Shown here: piece after piece, positions 52,062 through 60,347 of the stretch
Layout: each line of letters starts with the position of its first letter
Numbering within the stretch: position 1 is the stretch's first letter
From: Ruminococcus turbiniformis
GTDB taxonomy: Bacteria > Bacillota > Clostridia > Lachnospirales > Lachnospiraceae
Direction: 5' to 3'
Assembly: GCF_020687545.1 (NCBI RefSeq)
Contig: NZ_JAJEQX010000007.1
Span: forward strand, 1-64,000
Length of the DNA stretch: 64,000 nucleotides
Position numbers and translations under genes: made by a program
The notes under the pieces: generated by a model
Seen by the model: only the letters and a program-made list of their open reading frames with translations
Told to the model about the DNA's origin: nothing
Database searches by the model: none

Positions 52062-54158
52062 ATGACTACGCGAAAAGAGCATTTGAGAAAAAGAAAAGGA
52101 CGCCGGAGAGGAAACCACAGAGTCGCACTGATTATCGGTGTATCCGCCGGCGTGGTTTTCTTATGCGCGGCGGCCGGAATTCTTGTGTGGAATATTTTTC
52201 TGAATCGCCCTGCGGCGGAAGATACGGTCCGGGAATATTTTGAACTGCTGAACGCCGGAGAGTATGGTCAGATGTACGGTTTCCTGAGCAGCGACTCGCA
52301 AAATGAGATCAGCGAGGAGGACTTTGTCAGCAGAAACCAGAATATTTACGAAGGAATCGGCGCATCCGACATTAAGGTTGACATTCCGGAGGAGGAGAAT
52401 CCGTCCCGGGAAGACACGGAGACTGTCACATACACTACGTCGATGAATACAGCGGCCGGAGCGCTGGAGTTTAAGAACCAGATGACACTTGTGAAAAACG
52501 GGGACAGCGATTACCGCATTGACTGGGACTCTACGCTGATCTTCCCGTCGCTTCTGACGGATTACCGGGTTTCTCTGGACACAGTCAGCGCGAAACGCGG
52601 GACGATCTATGACAGAAACGGAAACATCCTTGCATCTCAGGGAACTGTCTCGCAGGTTGGCCTTGTGCCGGGGAAGATGAGCGAGAACCGGGAGGCGGAT
52701 ATTCAGAAGATTGCGGAAATTCTCGAGATCAGCGCAGAATCCATCAGTGCCGCCCTGAATGCATCCTATGTGCAGGACGATACTTTCGTGCCGTTGAAGC
52801 AGATCCCAAAGGATGACACAGAGAAGGAGGAGCAGCTTCTTCAGATAGCCGGAGTGCTGATCAGCGATGCGGAGGCCAGAGTCTATCCTCTCGGTGAGGC
52901 GGCCGGCCATCTGACCGGATATGTTCAGTCCATCACTGCCGAAGAACTGGAGGAAAAGCAGACAGAAGGATATACTTCAACCAGCGTGATCGGGAAGTCC
53001 GGACTGGAGGCAGCTTTTGAAGACAGACTGCGGGCGGTGGACGGGATTGCTGTCAATGTGGTAAACAGCGCGGGAAAAGTGATCGAAACACTTGTCTCGC
53101 AGGAGGCGCATGACGGCGAGGACATCTATGTGACGATCGATTCCTCCGTTCAGCAGACTGCGTATGAACAGTTCGCATCAGACAGAGGAACTGCCGCAGC
53201 CATGAATCCGCTGACTGGCGAGGTGCTTGCGCTTGTGAGCGCGCCCGGATACGATCCGAACGAGTTTGTCATGGGGCTTTCGGATACGCGGTGGAATGAA
53301 CTGAACAGCTCGGAAGACATGCCGCTCAACAGCCGCTTCCAGAGCACCTGGGTTCCGGGGTCCACATTTAAAGGAATCACGGCGGCAGTGGGAGTAGAGA
53401 GCGGACGGATTATCCCGGATGAGAACCTGGGATATGTAGGGCTGAGCTGGCAGGCTGACGCGGGCTGGGGAGACTACTATGTAACTACGCTGACAGATTA
53501 CGGCACTGAAGTAAATCTGAGAAACGCACTCGTTTACTCTGACAATATTTATTTTGCCCGGGCGGCGCTCAATATCGGCGGGGATGTGATGAAAGACTAT
53601 TTCGGGAAAATGGGCTTCGGCGAAGAACTTCCGTTTGCGCTGAGTCTTCAGCAGTCCACTTATGACGACGACGGGAATATTGATTCCGACATCCAGCTGG
53701 CAGATACAGGCTACGGACAGGGCCGGCTCCTTGTCAATCCGGTTCATCTGCTGTCCATGTACTCTATGTTTGTCAACGGCGGAAATATGATTCTGCCGGT
53801 GCTTGAGCTCGAGGAAGGATATACGCCTCAGATCTGGAAAGAGCAGGTGGTCAGTGCCGCCACAGCCGAGACCGTGAAGAATGATCTGATCCAGGTCGTG
53901 GAAGACCCGACCGGAACCGGGGCGAGCGCGAAGATCGACGGAGTCACCATGCTTGGAAAGACCGGGACTGCGGAGATCAAGGAAAGTCAGGATGACACCG
54001 AAGGGATCGAGAGGGGATGGTTTATCTGTGAGACGATCGATGCAGCAGAAAAGCCGATCGCGGTCGTCGGGATGGTGGAGGATGTAAAGCAGCTGGGCGG
54101 CAGCAGTTATGTGACGGGGAAGGTAAGAGAAATCGTGGAGGGGTATGCAGGAATCTGA
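52062..54158 (+). CDS. MecA-type penicillin-binding transpeptidase
   Basis: A 698-aa class B PBP. A cytoplasmic basic tail and membrane anchor (about 26-46) are followed by an NTF2-like MecA_N domain (AEDTVREYFELLNAGEYGQM, ~50-160), a PBP dimerisation domain (RGTIYDRNG...GYVQSIT), and the transpeptidase domain with S434-T-F-K437, S493-D-N495 and K633-T-G635. It cross-links peptidoglycan outside the membrane. The MecA_N domain is shared with PBP2a and enterococcal PBP5, both low-affinity beta-lactam targets. AAGGAGG lies 5 bases before ATG 52062. The promoter palindrome suggests beta-lactam induction; no blaI/blaR is within the window. Confidence 0.92.
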   Translation: MTTRKEHLRKRKGRRRGNHRVALIIGVSAGVVFLCAAAGILVWNIFLNRPAAEDTVREYFELLNAGEYGQMYGFLSSDSQNEISEEDFVSRNQNIYEGIGASDIKVDIPEEENPSREDTETVTYTTSMNTAAGALEFKNQMTLVKNGDSDYRIDWDSTLIFPSLLTDYRVSLDTVSAKRGTIYDRNGNILASQGTVSQVGLVPGKMSENREADIQKIAEILEISAESISAALNASYVQDDTFVPLKQIPKDDTEKEEQLLQIAGVLISDAEARVYPLGEAAGHLTGYVQSITAEELEEKQTEGYTSTSVIGKSGLEAAFEDRLRAVDGIAVNVVNSAGKVIETLVSQEAHDGEDIYVTIDSSVQQTAYEQFASDRGTAAAMNPLTGEVLALVSAPGYDPNEFVMGLSDTRWNELNSSEDMPLNSRFQSTWVPGSTFKGITAAVGVESGRIIPDENLGYVGLSWQADAGWGDYYVTTLTDYGTEVNLRNALVYSDNIYFARAALNIGGDVMKDYFGKMGFGEELPFALSLQQSTYDDDGNIDSDIQLADTGYGQGRLLVNPVHLLSMYSMFVNGGNMILPVLELEEGYTPQIWKEQVVSAATAETVKNDLIQVVEDPTGTGASAKIDGVTMLGKTGTAEIKESQDDTEGIERGWFICETIDAAEKPIAVVGMVEDVKQLGGSSYVTGKVREIVEGYAGI

Positions 54159-54254
54159 ACTGAAAATACAAACCACCCGACACAACTGTCTCTATGATTT
54201 CCTCACCTGCTGCGCTATAATGGGCGCAGAACAGAGAAAAGGAGAGATGCGTTT

Positions 54255-54854
54255 ATGGAGACATTTGGTTCCAGGGTGAGAGAACTGAGAACTGCGGCGG
54301 GATTAAGCCAGGAGAAGCTTGCCGAGCGGCTGAATATTTCCGTAAAATCCGTTCAGAGATACGAGAAAGAGCGCCGGCCGGATACGCAGGTGCTGATCCT
54401 GCTTGCTACATATTTCAATGTGTCGACGGATTATCTGCTTGGACTGAAAAGCTACAGAGAGATTCTGGAAGAGCGAAAGGACAAGCGGATTGCGGGAACA
54501 GAATACAGCTGGTTTTACAGCCATTACCTGAAATGCCTGAACGATTATACCATTACGGAAAACGCAGTGTACTACTGGATCCAGATGGATGGAAACCAGT
54601 TCGGCGGGCAGACAGAATGGGCGGGCTGGGCGGACGAAGAGCGCCGTTATGAGATTCGGCGGCTCAGGCCGGTTATCCCGCAGAAAGCGATCGACCTGTG
54701 CGCAAAGGTCAATGGAAAGCCGATGGTGCTTAACAGTGAAACAGATGCAAAGGTGTATATGCTCTACGGCGGCGACGCAATCGTGCGGGAAGATATCTGC
54801 CGGGAGTACCTTCCGGAATTTATGGAAGATATTGTTATAAAGCGTGGGCAGTGA
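54255..54854 (+). CDS. XRE-family transcriptional regulator
   Basis: A 199-aa protein: N-terminal helix-turn-helix (VRELRTAAGLSQEKLAERLN, SVKSVQRYEKERRP) and a ~120-residue C-terminal part rich in Trp and Tyr (WFYSHYLKCLNDY, VYYWIQMDGNQFGGQTEWAG) of no known family. A TATAAT at 54216-54221 and AAAGGAGAG precede it. It lies 97 bases after the PBP gene in the same direction. Target unknown. Confidence 0.88.
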   Translation: METFGSRVRELRTAAGLSQEKLAERLNISVKSVQRYEKERRPDTQVLILLATYFNVSTDYLLGLKSYREILEERKDKRIAGTEYSWFYSHYLKCLNDYTITENAVYYWIQMDGNQFGGQTEWAGWADEERRYEIRRLRPVIPQKAIDLCAKVNGKPMVLNSETDAKVYMLYGGDAIVREDICREYLPEFMEDIVIKRGQ

Positions 54855-54878
54855 CTTCCCTGCATACGGAATTTGCTG

Positions 54879-55532
54879 CTATCGTTTAAATATGAATACC
54901 GGAAGCGGCGGGCGGTTTTCCCGGTTGTAATATTCATTCACTATGACGGTGTATTCTCTTGCGGGAAGCATTTTTAAATATTGAAGGACCGCGTCCTTTT
55001 CCGCAAATCCCGTATCGCCGCCGCTGTAGATGCACAGGCTCATCATGCCGCCGCTTTTGAGGATCTTCAGTCCCTTTGCAATTGCGGTTATGCTTGTCTG
55101 GGGTTTTGTGGCGATCCGGTGGTCCCCGCCGGGGAGATAGCCGAAGTTAAAGCAGACGAGATCGGCGGTTTCAGGGGTGAAATAGCGGTCCATATTTTCG
55201 TGGCCGTCCTTTATCAGATAAATGTTTCCCTGAGCCAAGCTGCTGTTTTCTGAATTCAGAGGAACACTGGAATCTGAAAATTCCGGGCATACAGGGGCGG
55301 TATGGCGGATGTATCCGTATCCGTGACTTTCGAGAAGTTTTTCAGCTGCTGCAAATGCAGCCTCCTGAATGTCAAAGGCATACACACTTCCGTGTTCTCC
55401 GGCCAGCTGGCAGAGAAACAGCGTGTCATTGCCTTTCCCCATTGTGGCGTCGATGTAGAATCCGCCTTCCTTTACCTGGGAGCGGATGATGGAGTGGCAC
55501 CAGTAAGTGATCTGTGACTGTTTCATGTTCAA
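54879..55532 (-). CDS. mnmM: tRNA (mnm5s2U34) methyltransferase family (YtqB/MnmM)
   Basis: A 217-aa class I SAM-dependent methyltransferase. Motif I is IDATMGKGNDTLFL, the acidic ribose residue is in YAFDIQ, and FNFGYLPGGDH is the family hallmark of the rRNA_methylase/YtqB group, now assigned as MnmM, which completes 5-methylaminomethyl-2-thiouridine in tRNA wobble positions. The start is TTG at 55532, with CCTCC complement (GGAGG) 7 bases upstream; the ATG at 55526 is the alternative. It is convergent with the XRE gene and divergent from metG. Confidence 0.88.
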   Translation of the reverse strand: MNMKQSQITYWCHSIIRSQVKEGGFYIDATMGKGNDTLFLCQLAGEHGSVYAFDIQEAAFAAAEKLLESHGYGYIRHTAPVCPEFSDSSVPLNSENSSLAQGNIYLIKDGHENMDRYFTPETADLVCFNFGYLPGGDHRIATKPQTSITAIAKGLKILKSGGMMSLCIYSGGDTGFAEKDAVLQYLKMLPAREYTVIVNEYYNRENRPPLPVFIFKR

Positions 55533-55612
55533 TCTTAATCCTCCGGTTTCGGGTGAACTGTTTTCTCAAAATATCATAGCAGGATTGGAGCGGGTTGAAA
55601 AGAGGAACCTCC

Positions 55613-55641
55613 TTGACATTCCTCCGGCGGTGTGCTAACCT
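55613..55641 (+). promoter_or_regulatory. Promoter of the metG T-box leader
   Basis: TTGACA (55613-55618), 17 bases, TAACCT (55636-55641), about 20 bases before the start of the leader structure. Confidence 0.6.
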
Positions 55642-55661
55642 TTTTAAAGATAAAGAAAAAA

Positions 55662-55996
55662 GCAATGACGAAGAGAGTAGTCTGCCGGAAGTTTTACAGA
55701 GAATTCCCACGGAGTGTTTCAACAGTCTGAGACGGATACAGGACGGGATTCCCGTTTTCTGTCTTAAGAGGCTCCAGGCTGAGAGGGATGAATGGACAGC
55801 AGATGAACATGGCTTCCGAGCAGCGCACCGAACTGCGGCGGCAGTAAGGCTGCGATGGGTCCGCCCGTTACAGCGGAGAGGTGCTGACAGGCACCTGCTG
55901 AGGTCTTTTTCCGCGAGGATAAGATGAAGAGAAGTGGTAACACGGTACAGAACCGTCTTCTTAATTTGCGTTATGCATTAAGGAGACGGTTTTTTT
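55662..55996 (+). ncRNA. T-box riboswitch (probably Met-specific) upstream of metG
   Basis: The leader opens with AATGACGAAGAGAGTAGT, the classic base of T-box stem I. A GAACATG segment at about 55808-55814 is the likely specifier (ATG, methionine). The T-box proper AAGTGGTAACACGG (55932-55945) has UGGU to pair with the ACCA end of uncharged tRNA-Met. It ends in a terminator whose arms ACCGTCTTCTTAAT (55952-55965) and ATTAAGGAGACGGT (55977-55990) are followed by T. Uncharged tRNA would favour the antiterminator and raise MetG production. The exact stem I fold was not computed. Confidence 0.9.
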
Positions 55997-55998
55997 GT

Positions 55999-56109
55999 AC
56001 GGGCGACGAGCCAAAGCCCGGGCTTGCCCGAGGACTTGGCGACCGCTTACAATCCCGGAATGTGCCGCCAGGCACTTCCGGTGATTTGTTTCGGGACAGA
56101 GCAAAGCGC
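55999..56109 (+). other. GC-rich inverted-repeat stretch between T-box and metG
   Basis: No gene. It contains GCCAAAGCCCGGGC / GGACTTGGC and CGGAATGTGCC / GGCACTTCCGG inverted repeats, a dense hairpin segment directly followed by the dispersed repeat copy at 56110. It is possibly part of one composite inserted element. Confidence 0.45.
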
Positions 56110-56192
56110 AAAAAGGGACAGGGTGAATCCCGATTTGGGACACACTGAAATTCAATTGGGGACGTAGCAGAATTGAAAATGAGTACGTCCCC
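56110..56192 (+). repeat. Dispersed hairpin repeat, copy A
   Basis: An 83-bp element: AAAAAGGGACAGGGTGAAT, then TTTGGGACACACTGAA, CAATTGGGGACGTAGCAG and a closing TACGTCCCC that pairs with GGGGACGTA. It lies in the metG 5' untranslated region, ending just before the ribosome site GAAGGAGG. A second copy is at 59154-59237. Confidence 0.85.
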
Positions 56193-56205
56193 GAAGGAGG
56201 TAGTT

Positions 56206-58131
56206 ATGTCAGAAAATCAGAATCAGAAACCAAAGTATTACATTACAACCGCGATCGCGTACACATCCGGAAAGCCGCATATCGGCAACACTTACGAGAT
56301 CGTGCTGGCAGATGCGATTGCCCGCTACAAGAGAAGCCAGGGCTACGATGTGTTCTTCCAGACAGGTACGGATGAGCACGGACAGAAGATCGAGCTGAAG
56401 GCGGACGAGGCGGGAATCACGCCGAAGGAGTTTGTGGACAACGTTTCAACAGAGATCAAACGGATCTGGGATCTGATGGATACGTCTTACGACAAGTTTA
56501 TCCGCACGACGGACGCAGATCACGAGAAACAGGTTCAGAAGATCTTCAAGAAACTCTACGATCAGGGAGATATTTACAAAGGATATTATGAGGGAATGTA
56601 CTGCACGCCGTGCGAGTCGTTCTTCACAGAGTCTCAGCTTGTGGACGGCAAATGTCCGGACTGCGGGCGTGAGGTGCAGCCGGCGAAGGAGGAGGCATAT
56701 TTCTTCAAGATGAGCAAATATGCGGACCGCCTGATCGAGCACATTAACAGCCATCCGGAGTTTATCCAGCCGGTATCGAGAAAAAATGAGATGATGAACA
56801 ACTTCCTCCTGCCCGGACTTCAGGATCTGTGTGTGTCGAGGACATCTTTCAAATGGGGAATTCCGGTTGATTTTGACGACAAACACGTGGTCTATGTGTG
56901 GCTGGATGCCCTGACCAACTACATTACCGGAATCGGATATGACGCAGACGGAAACAGCACAGAACAGTTTGGGAAGCTGTGGCCGGCAGACCTTCACCTG
57001 ATCGGTAAGGATATTATCCGTTTCCATACGATTTACTGGCCGATTTTCCTTATGGCGCTGGGCCTTCCGCTGCCGAAGCAGGTGTTTGGCCATCCGTGGC
57101 TTTTACAGGGGGACGGCAAGATGAGCAAATCCAAGGGAAATGTGCTTTATGCGGATGAGCTTGTCGATTTCTTCGGTGTGGACGCGGTGCGCTATTTCGT
57201 TCTTCACGAGATGCCTTTTGAAAATGACGGAGTTATCACATGGGAACTGATGGTAGAGCGCCTGAATTCCGACCTGGCGAATACGCTCGGAAACCTTGTA
57301 AACCGTACTGTATCCATGACGAACAAATATTTCGGCGGCACGGTATCTGACAAAGGAGCTGCGGAAGAGGTTGACGCAGATCTGAAGGCGGTTATGGAAA
57401 ATACGCCGAAGGCTGTGGATGTGAAGATGAATGAGTTGAGAGTTGCGGATGCGATCACGGAGATTTTCAACCTGTTTAAGCGCTGCAACAAATATATTGA
57501 TGAGACAACACCGTGGATTCTGGCAAAGGAAGAGGCGAAGAAAGACCGCCTTGAGACCGTTCTCTGGAATCTGATCCAGGGCATTTCCGTGGGCGCGCGG
57601 CTTCTGGAATCCTTCATGCCGTCTACGAGCAGAAAGATCCTCGAGCAGCTTGGCGACGGACATGTGACAGAGAAACCGGAGATTCTTTTCCAGCGTCTCG
57701 ATATCGAGGAAGTGATGAAAAAGGTAGAGGAGCTGCACCCGCACAAAGAAGAGAGCGGAGATGACGCGGCAGAAGAGGCGGATGTGATCGATATTGAGGC
57801 AAAGCCGGAGATCACGTATGACCAGTTTTCTGCAATGCAGTTCCAGGTAGGCGAGATCATTGCCTGCGAGGAAGTGAAGAAGTCGAAAAAGCTTCTCTGT
57901 TCCCAGGTGAAGATCGGAAGCCAGGTTAAACAGATTGTATCCGGCATCAAGGCACACTATAAGCCGGAGGAAATGGTCGGCAAGAAGGTGATGGTTCTTG
58001 TAAACTTAAAGCCGGCGAAGCTTGCAGGCGTTGTGTCTGAGGGAATGCTGCTCTGCGCAGAGGATGCGGATGGAAATCTGGCGCTTGTGGTGCCGGAGAA
58101 GGAGATGCCGTCAGGCGCAGAGATCTGCTGA
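56206..58131 (+). CDS. metG: Methionyl-tRNA synthetase
   Basis: A 641-aa class I synthetase charging tRNA-Met. HIGH motif H25-I-G-N28, zinc-knuckle cysteines CTPC and CPDC around residues 130-150, KMSKS at 305-309, an anticodon-binding helical domain, and a C-terminal Arc1p/EMAP-type tRNA-binding domain (FQVGEIIACEEVKKSKKLL to the end) that dimerises the enzyme. ATG 56206 follows AAGGAGG by 6 bases; an ATG at 56173 lies inside the repeat. Controlled by the T-box leader; followed by a terminator. Confidence 0.97.
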   Translation: MSENQNQKPKYYITTAIAYTSGKPHIGNTYEIVLADAIARYKRSQGYDVFFQTGTDEHGQKIELKADEAGITPKEFVDNVSTEIKRIWDLMDTSYDKFIRTTDADHEKQVQKIFKKLYDQGDIYKGYYEGMYCTPCESFFTESQLVDGKCPDCGREVQPAKEEAYFFKMSKYADRLIEHINSHPEFIQPVSRKNEMMNNFLLPGLQDLCVSRTSFKWGIPVDFDDKHVVYVWLDALTNYITGIGYDADGNSTEQFGKLWPADLHLIGKDIIRFHTIYWPIFLMALGLPLPKQVFGHPWLLQGDGKMSKSKGNVLYADELVDFFGVDAVRYFVLHEMPFENDGVITWELMVERLNSDLANTLGNLVNRTVSMTNKYFGGTVSDKGAAEEVDADLKAVMENTPKAVDVKMNELRVADAITEIFNLFKRCNKYIDETTPWILAKEEAKKDRLETVLWNLIQGISVGARLLESFMPSTSRKILEQLGDGHVTEKPEILFQRLDIEEVMKKVEELHPHKEESGDDAAEEADVIDIEAKPEITYDQFSAMQFQVGEIIACEEVKKSKKLLCSQVKIGSQVKQIVSGIKAHYKPEEMVGKKVMVLVNLKPAKLAGVVSEGMLLCAEDADGNLALVVPEKEMPSGAEIC

Positions 58132-58195
58132 TAAGGTATTCGGGTTTTCGGGCATCAATTGGAAAAAGCGGCAGAAAGTGACAGAGAATTACAGG

Positions 58196-58226
58196 AGAGG
58201 AAGGCAGTTTGCTTTCCTCTTTTTTC
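58196..58226 (+). terminator. Terminator of metG
   Basis: AGAGGAAGGC pairs with GCTTTCCTCT (one mismatch), followed by TTTTTT. Confidence 0.8.
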
Positions 58227-58230
58227 TCTG

Positions 58231-58261
58231 TTGACTCTCACGCGGCGTAATGCTTTAGGAT
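58231..58261 (+). promoter_or_regulatory. MerR-type promoter with 19-bp spacer
   Basis: TTGACT (58231-58236), a 19-base spacer containing the imperfect dyad CTCACGCGGCGTAATG, then TAGGAT (58256-58261). The over-long spacer and dyad match operators of TipA/Mta/BltR-type MerR activators, so the next gene is probably autoactivated. Confidence 0.75.
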
Positions 58262-58287
58262 AAGAAGCGAAAGGAGGCTGTAAAGAT

Positions 58288-59133
58288 ATGAAAACAGTGA
58301 AAGAAGTATCAGATCTCACGGGGATCAGTATCCGGACGCTTCGTTATTATGATGAAATCGGTCTGCTGCGTCCCGCCAAGGTCACAGAGGCCGGATATCG
58401 TCTTTATGACAGAAGGTCTCTTGAAAAACTGCAGGAGATCATGTTCTGCAGGGAACTGGATCTCCCTCTCGGGGATATAAAAAAGATGCTGGAAGCACCC
58501 GGCTATGACAGGAAAAAGCTTCTCGCCGAACAGAAAGAGTGCCTGATCAGAAAAAGGAACCGTCTGAACGGGCTCATTTCTCTTATTACAGATGTGATAC
58601 AGGGAGAACACGTGCTGAATTTTGAGGCATTCAGCGAAAAAGACAGGGCAGATGTGATCAGCCATATGATAGCGGCAGCGTCAAAAGAGCAGAAAGAATC
58701 TTTTGCAGAACAGTATGGCAGTATGGAAGCATTTCGTGAAACAGTAGATGAAAACCTGAAGGATGAGAAAGTGCAGATACAGCTGAATCGATGGTACAGC
58801 GGGAAGGATCGTGCATTGAAGGCCAGCCTTGAAGCGTCCGGAAATACAGAAGACTTCATGCCGCAGCAGGAGGAAAATGAGAGGATTTACCGTCAGTTTG
58901 CCGATGCAATGCGGTCAGAAGATATGGATGAAGCAGAAGCGGCAGTGGAAAAACTGGCAGTAAACTATAAGAAACTTTTTCATCTTGAAAATGCCCGGGC
59001 GCTCCTCCTTGACATGGCGAATGAGTATCTGAAAGGGGAAAAACTTTCAGAAGAGACAGACCGTCAGTACGGAGCGGGGATTTCGGCATTTATTGCGGAG
59101 GCGATCCGGCGGTTTTACGGGGAAAACTGCTGA
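58288..59133 (+). CDS. MerR-family activator with TipAS drug-recognition domain
   Basis: 281 aa. An N-terminal MerR helix-turn-helix (VSDLTGISIRTLRYYDEIGLL) and dimer helix are followed by a C-terminal all-helical TipAS domain (residues ~150-278, YGSMEAF and following, ending FIAEAIRRFYGE). TipAL-type regulators bind thiopeptide or other drugs and activate transcription, usually including their own. AAAGGAGG precedes ATG 58288. No efflux gene is adjacent. Confidence 0.92.
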   Translation: MKTVKEVSDLTGISIRTLRYYDEIGLLRPAKVTEAGYRLYDRRSLEKLQEIMFCRELDLPLGDIKKMLEAPGYDRKKLLAEQKECLIRKRNRLNGLISLITDVIQGEHVLNFEAFSEKDRADVISHMIAAASKEQKESFAEQYGSMEAFRETVDENLKDEKVQIQLNRWYSGKDRALKASLEASGNTEDFMPQQEENERIYRQFADAMRSEDMDEAEAAVEKLAVNYKKLFHLENARALLLDMANEYLKGEKLSEETDRQYGAGISAFIAEAIRRFYGENC

Positions 59134-59153
59134 TTTAAGAAGAAAAAGAGAGT

Positions 59154-59237
59154 AAAAAAGGGACAGGGTGAATTCCAGTTTGGGACACACTGAACTTCAA
59201 TTGGGGACGTAGCAGAATTAAATTTCACTACGTCCCC
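59154..59237 (+). repeat. Dispersed hairpin repeat, copy B
   Basis: It matches copy A over about 83 bp with roughly a dozen differences, mostly in the hairpin loop. Here the stem is GGGGACGTAG/CTACGTCCCC. It lies between the MerR gene and the convergent aminotransferase and supplies the last codons and stop of the latter. It could act as a bidirectional terminator. Confidence 0.85.
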
Positions 59238-60313
59238 AATACAGTTAACAGGCGGCTGTTATCCTCCGGCCGCATCACGCAGAATCTGACGTACTCTCCG
59301 TCAAGACACTGAAACGACGAGCAGTCCCGGATCATCAGCCCCCTCCGGATGCATTTCTCAAACAGATCCGCCGACGTCATCCCCTTCCGCATAATGCGCA
59401 CCAGCAGAAAGTTGGCGTACGGGCGGTAGGTCTTGTAATCCGGCGTCTGCAGCACGGTCTGATACATGCGTTCGCGCTCCGGGAGAATGAGATCCCGGGT
59501 GCGGCGGATGTAGCTGCTGTCTTTGAGCATCAGCTCCCCCGCGTATGCGCCGATACTGTTTAACGACCAGGGGACCTGTTTTTCACGCATCTCTTTTAAG
59601 AACCTGTGATTTCCGGTGATTCCGTAGCCGAGGCGAAGTCCCGGCGCCGCAAAAAACTTGGATACCCCGCGCAGGACCATAAGATTCTCATACTTCCGGG
59701 TAAGGGGAACAGCGGTTATCTCACTGATATCCGGAGCGAACTCCACATACGTTTCGTCGATCATGACAAAGATGCCGCGCTTTGCGCAATGATCGAGGAT
59801 GAGGAGGAGATCGGACTGTTTGACGGCCGACGAGGTCGGATTGTTCGGATTGCACATGATGAGGAAATCGTATCCGCGGTCAAGCGTGCGGCACAGATCG
59901 TCCACATCCGGTTCGAAATTCTCCGTTTCCTTAAGGTGATAGTATTCCTGTGTGCTCCCGGAGAAGGAGAGCTCTCTGGAATACTCGGAGTATGTGGGGC
60001 CGAGGATAAGCGTCCGCTTTGGGTTCCGGGTCTCGATCAGCAGTGAGATCAGTTCGCTGGAGCCGTTTCCCGGCAGGATAAACTCGGCCGGGATGCCGCA
60101 GTATTTAGAAATCGTTTCCCGGAGGGATGTGTATTCCCGGTCCGGGTAGGACGAGAGCAGGTCGAGGCGCGCCGCGATCCCGGACTTCACCTCTTCCGAG
60201 AGCCCCAGCGGATTGACGTTGGCGGCAAAGTTTACGATCTCTTCCTTTTTTAAATGGTAGTATTCGCAGATTTTTTCGATATCACTTCCGTGAAATACCG
60301 GTTTCGCATTCAT
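59228..60313 (-). CDS. PLP-dependent aminotransferase, HisC/CobD-like
   Basis: 361 aa, fold-type I. FAANVNPLGL and YPDREYTSLR near the N-terminus, GNGSSELI, CNPNNPTSSAV, the DETYVEF aspartate block, the PLP lysine in GVSKFFAAPGLRLGYG, and a C-terminal VRFCVMRPEDN. The NVNPLG start and GSDIEK leader fit the threonine-phosphate decarboxylase / histidinol-phosphate aminotransferase group. No cobalamin or histidine genes are nearby, so the substrate stays open. The last residues (LGT and the stop) come from repeat copy B, so the original C-terminus may have been altered. It is downstream of degV. Confidence 0.85.
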   Translation of the reverse strand: MNAKPVFHGSDIEKICEYYHLKKEEIVNFAANVNPLGLSEEVKSGIAARLDLLSSYPDREYTSLRETISKYCGIPAEFILPGNGSSELISLLIETRNPKRTLILGPTYSEYSRELSFSGSTQEYYHLKETENFEPDVDDLCRTLDRGYDFLIMCNPNNPTSSAVKQSDLLLILDHCAKRGIFVMIDETYVEFAPDISEITAVPLTRKYENLMVLRGVSKFFAAPGLRLGYGITGNHRFLKEMREKQVPWSLNSIGAYAGELMLKDSSYIRRTRDLILPERERMYQTVLQTPDYKTYRPYANFLLVRIMRKGMTSADLFEKCIRRGLMIRDCSSFQCLDGEYVRFCVMRPEDNSRLLTVLGT

Positions 60314-60347
60314 CTTTCGGTTTCTCCTTTATGTTCGCACAGCATTC

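Noticed and set aside
55595-56148. Open frames across the metG leader
   Set aside because: This stretch is explained by the T-box structure and terminator; the frames cross its helices and have no ribosome sites.
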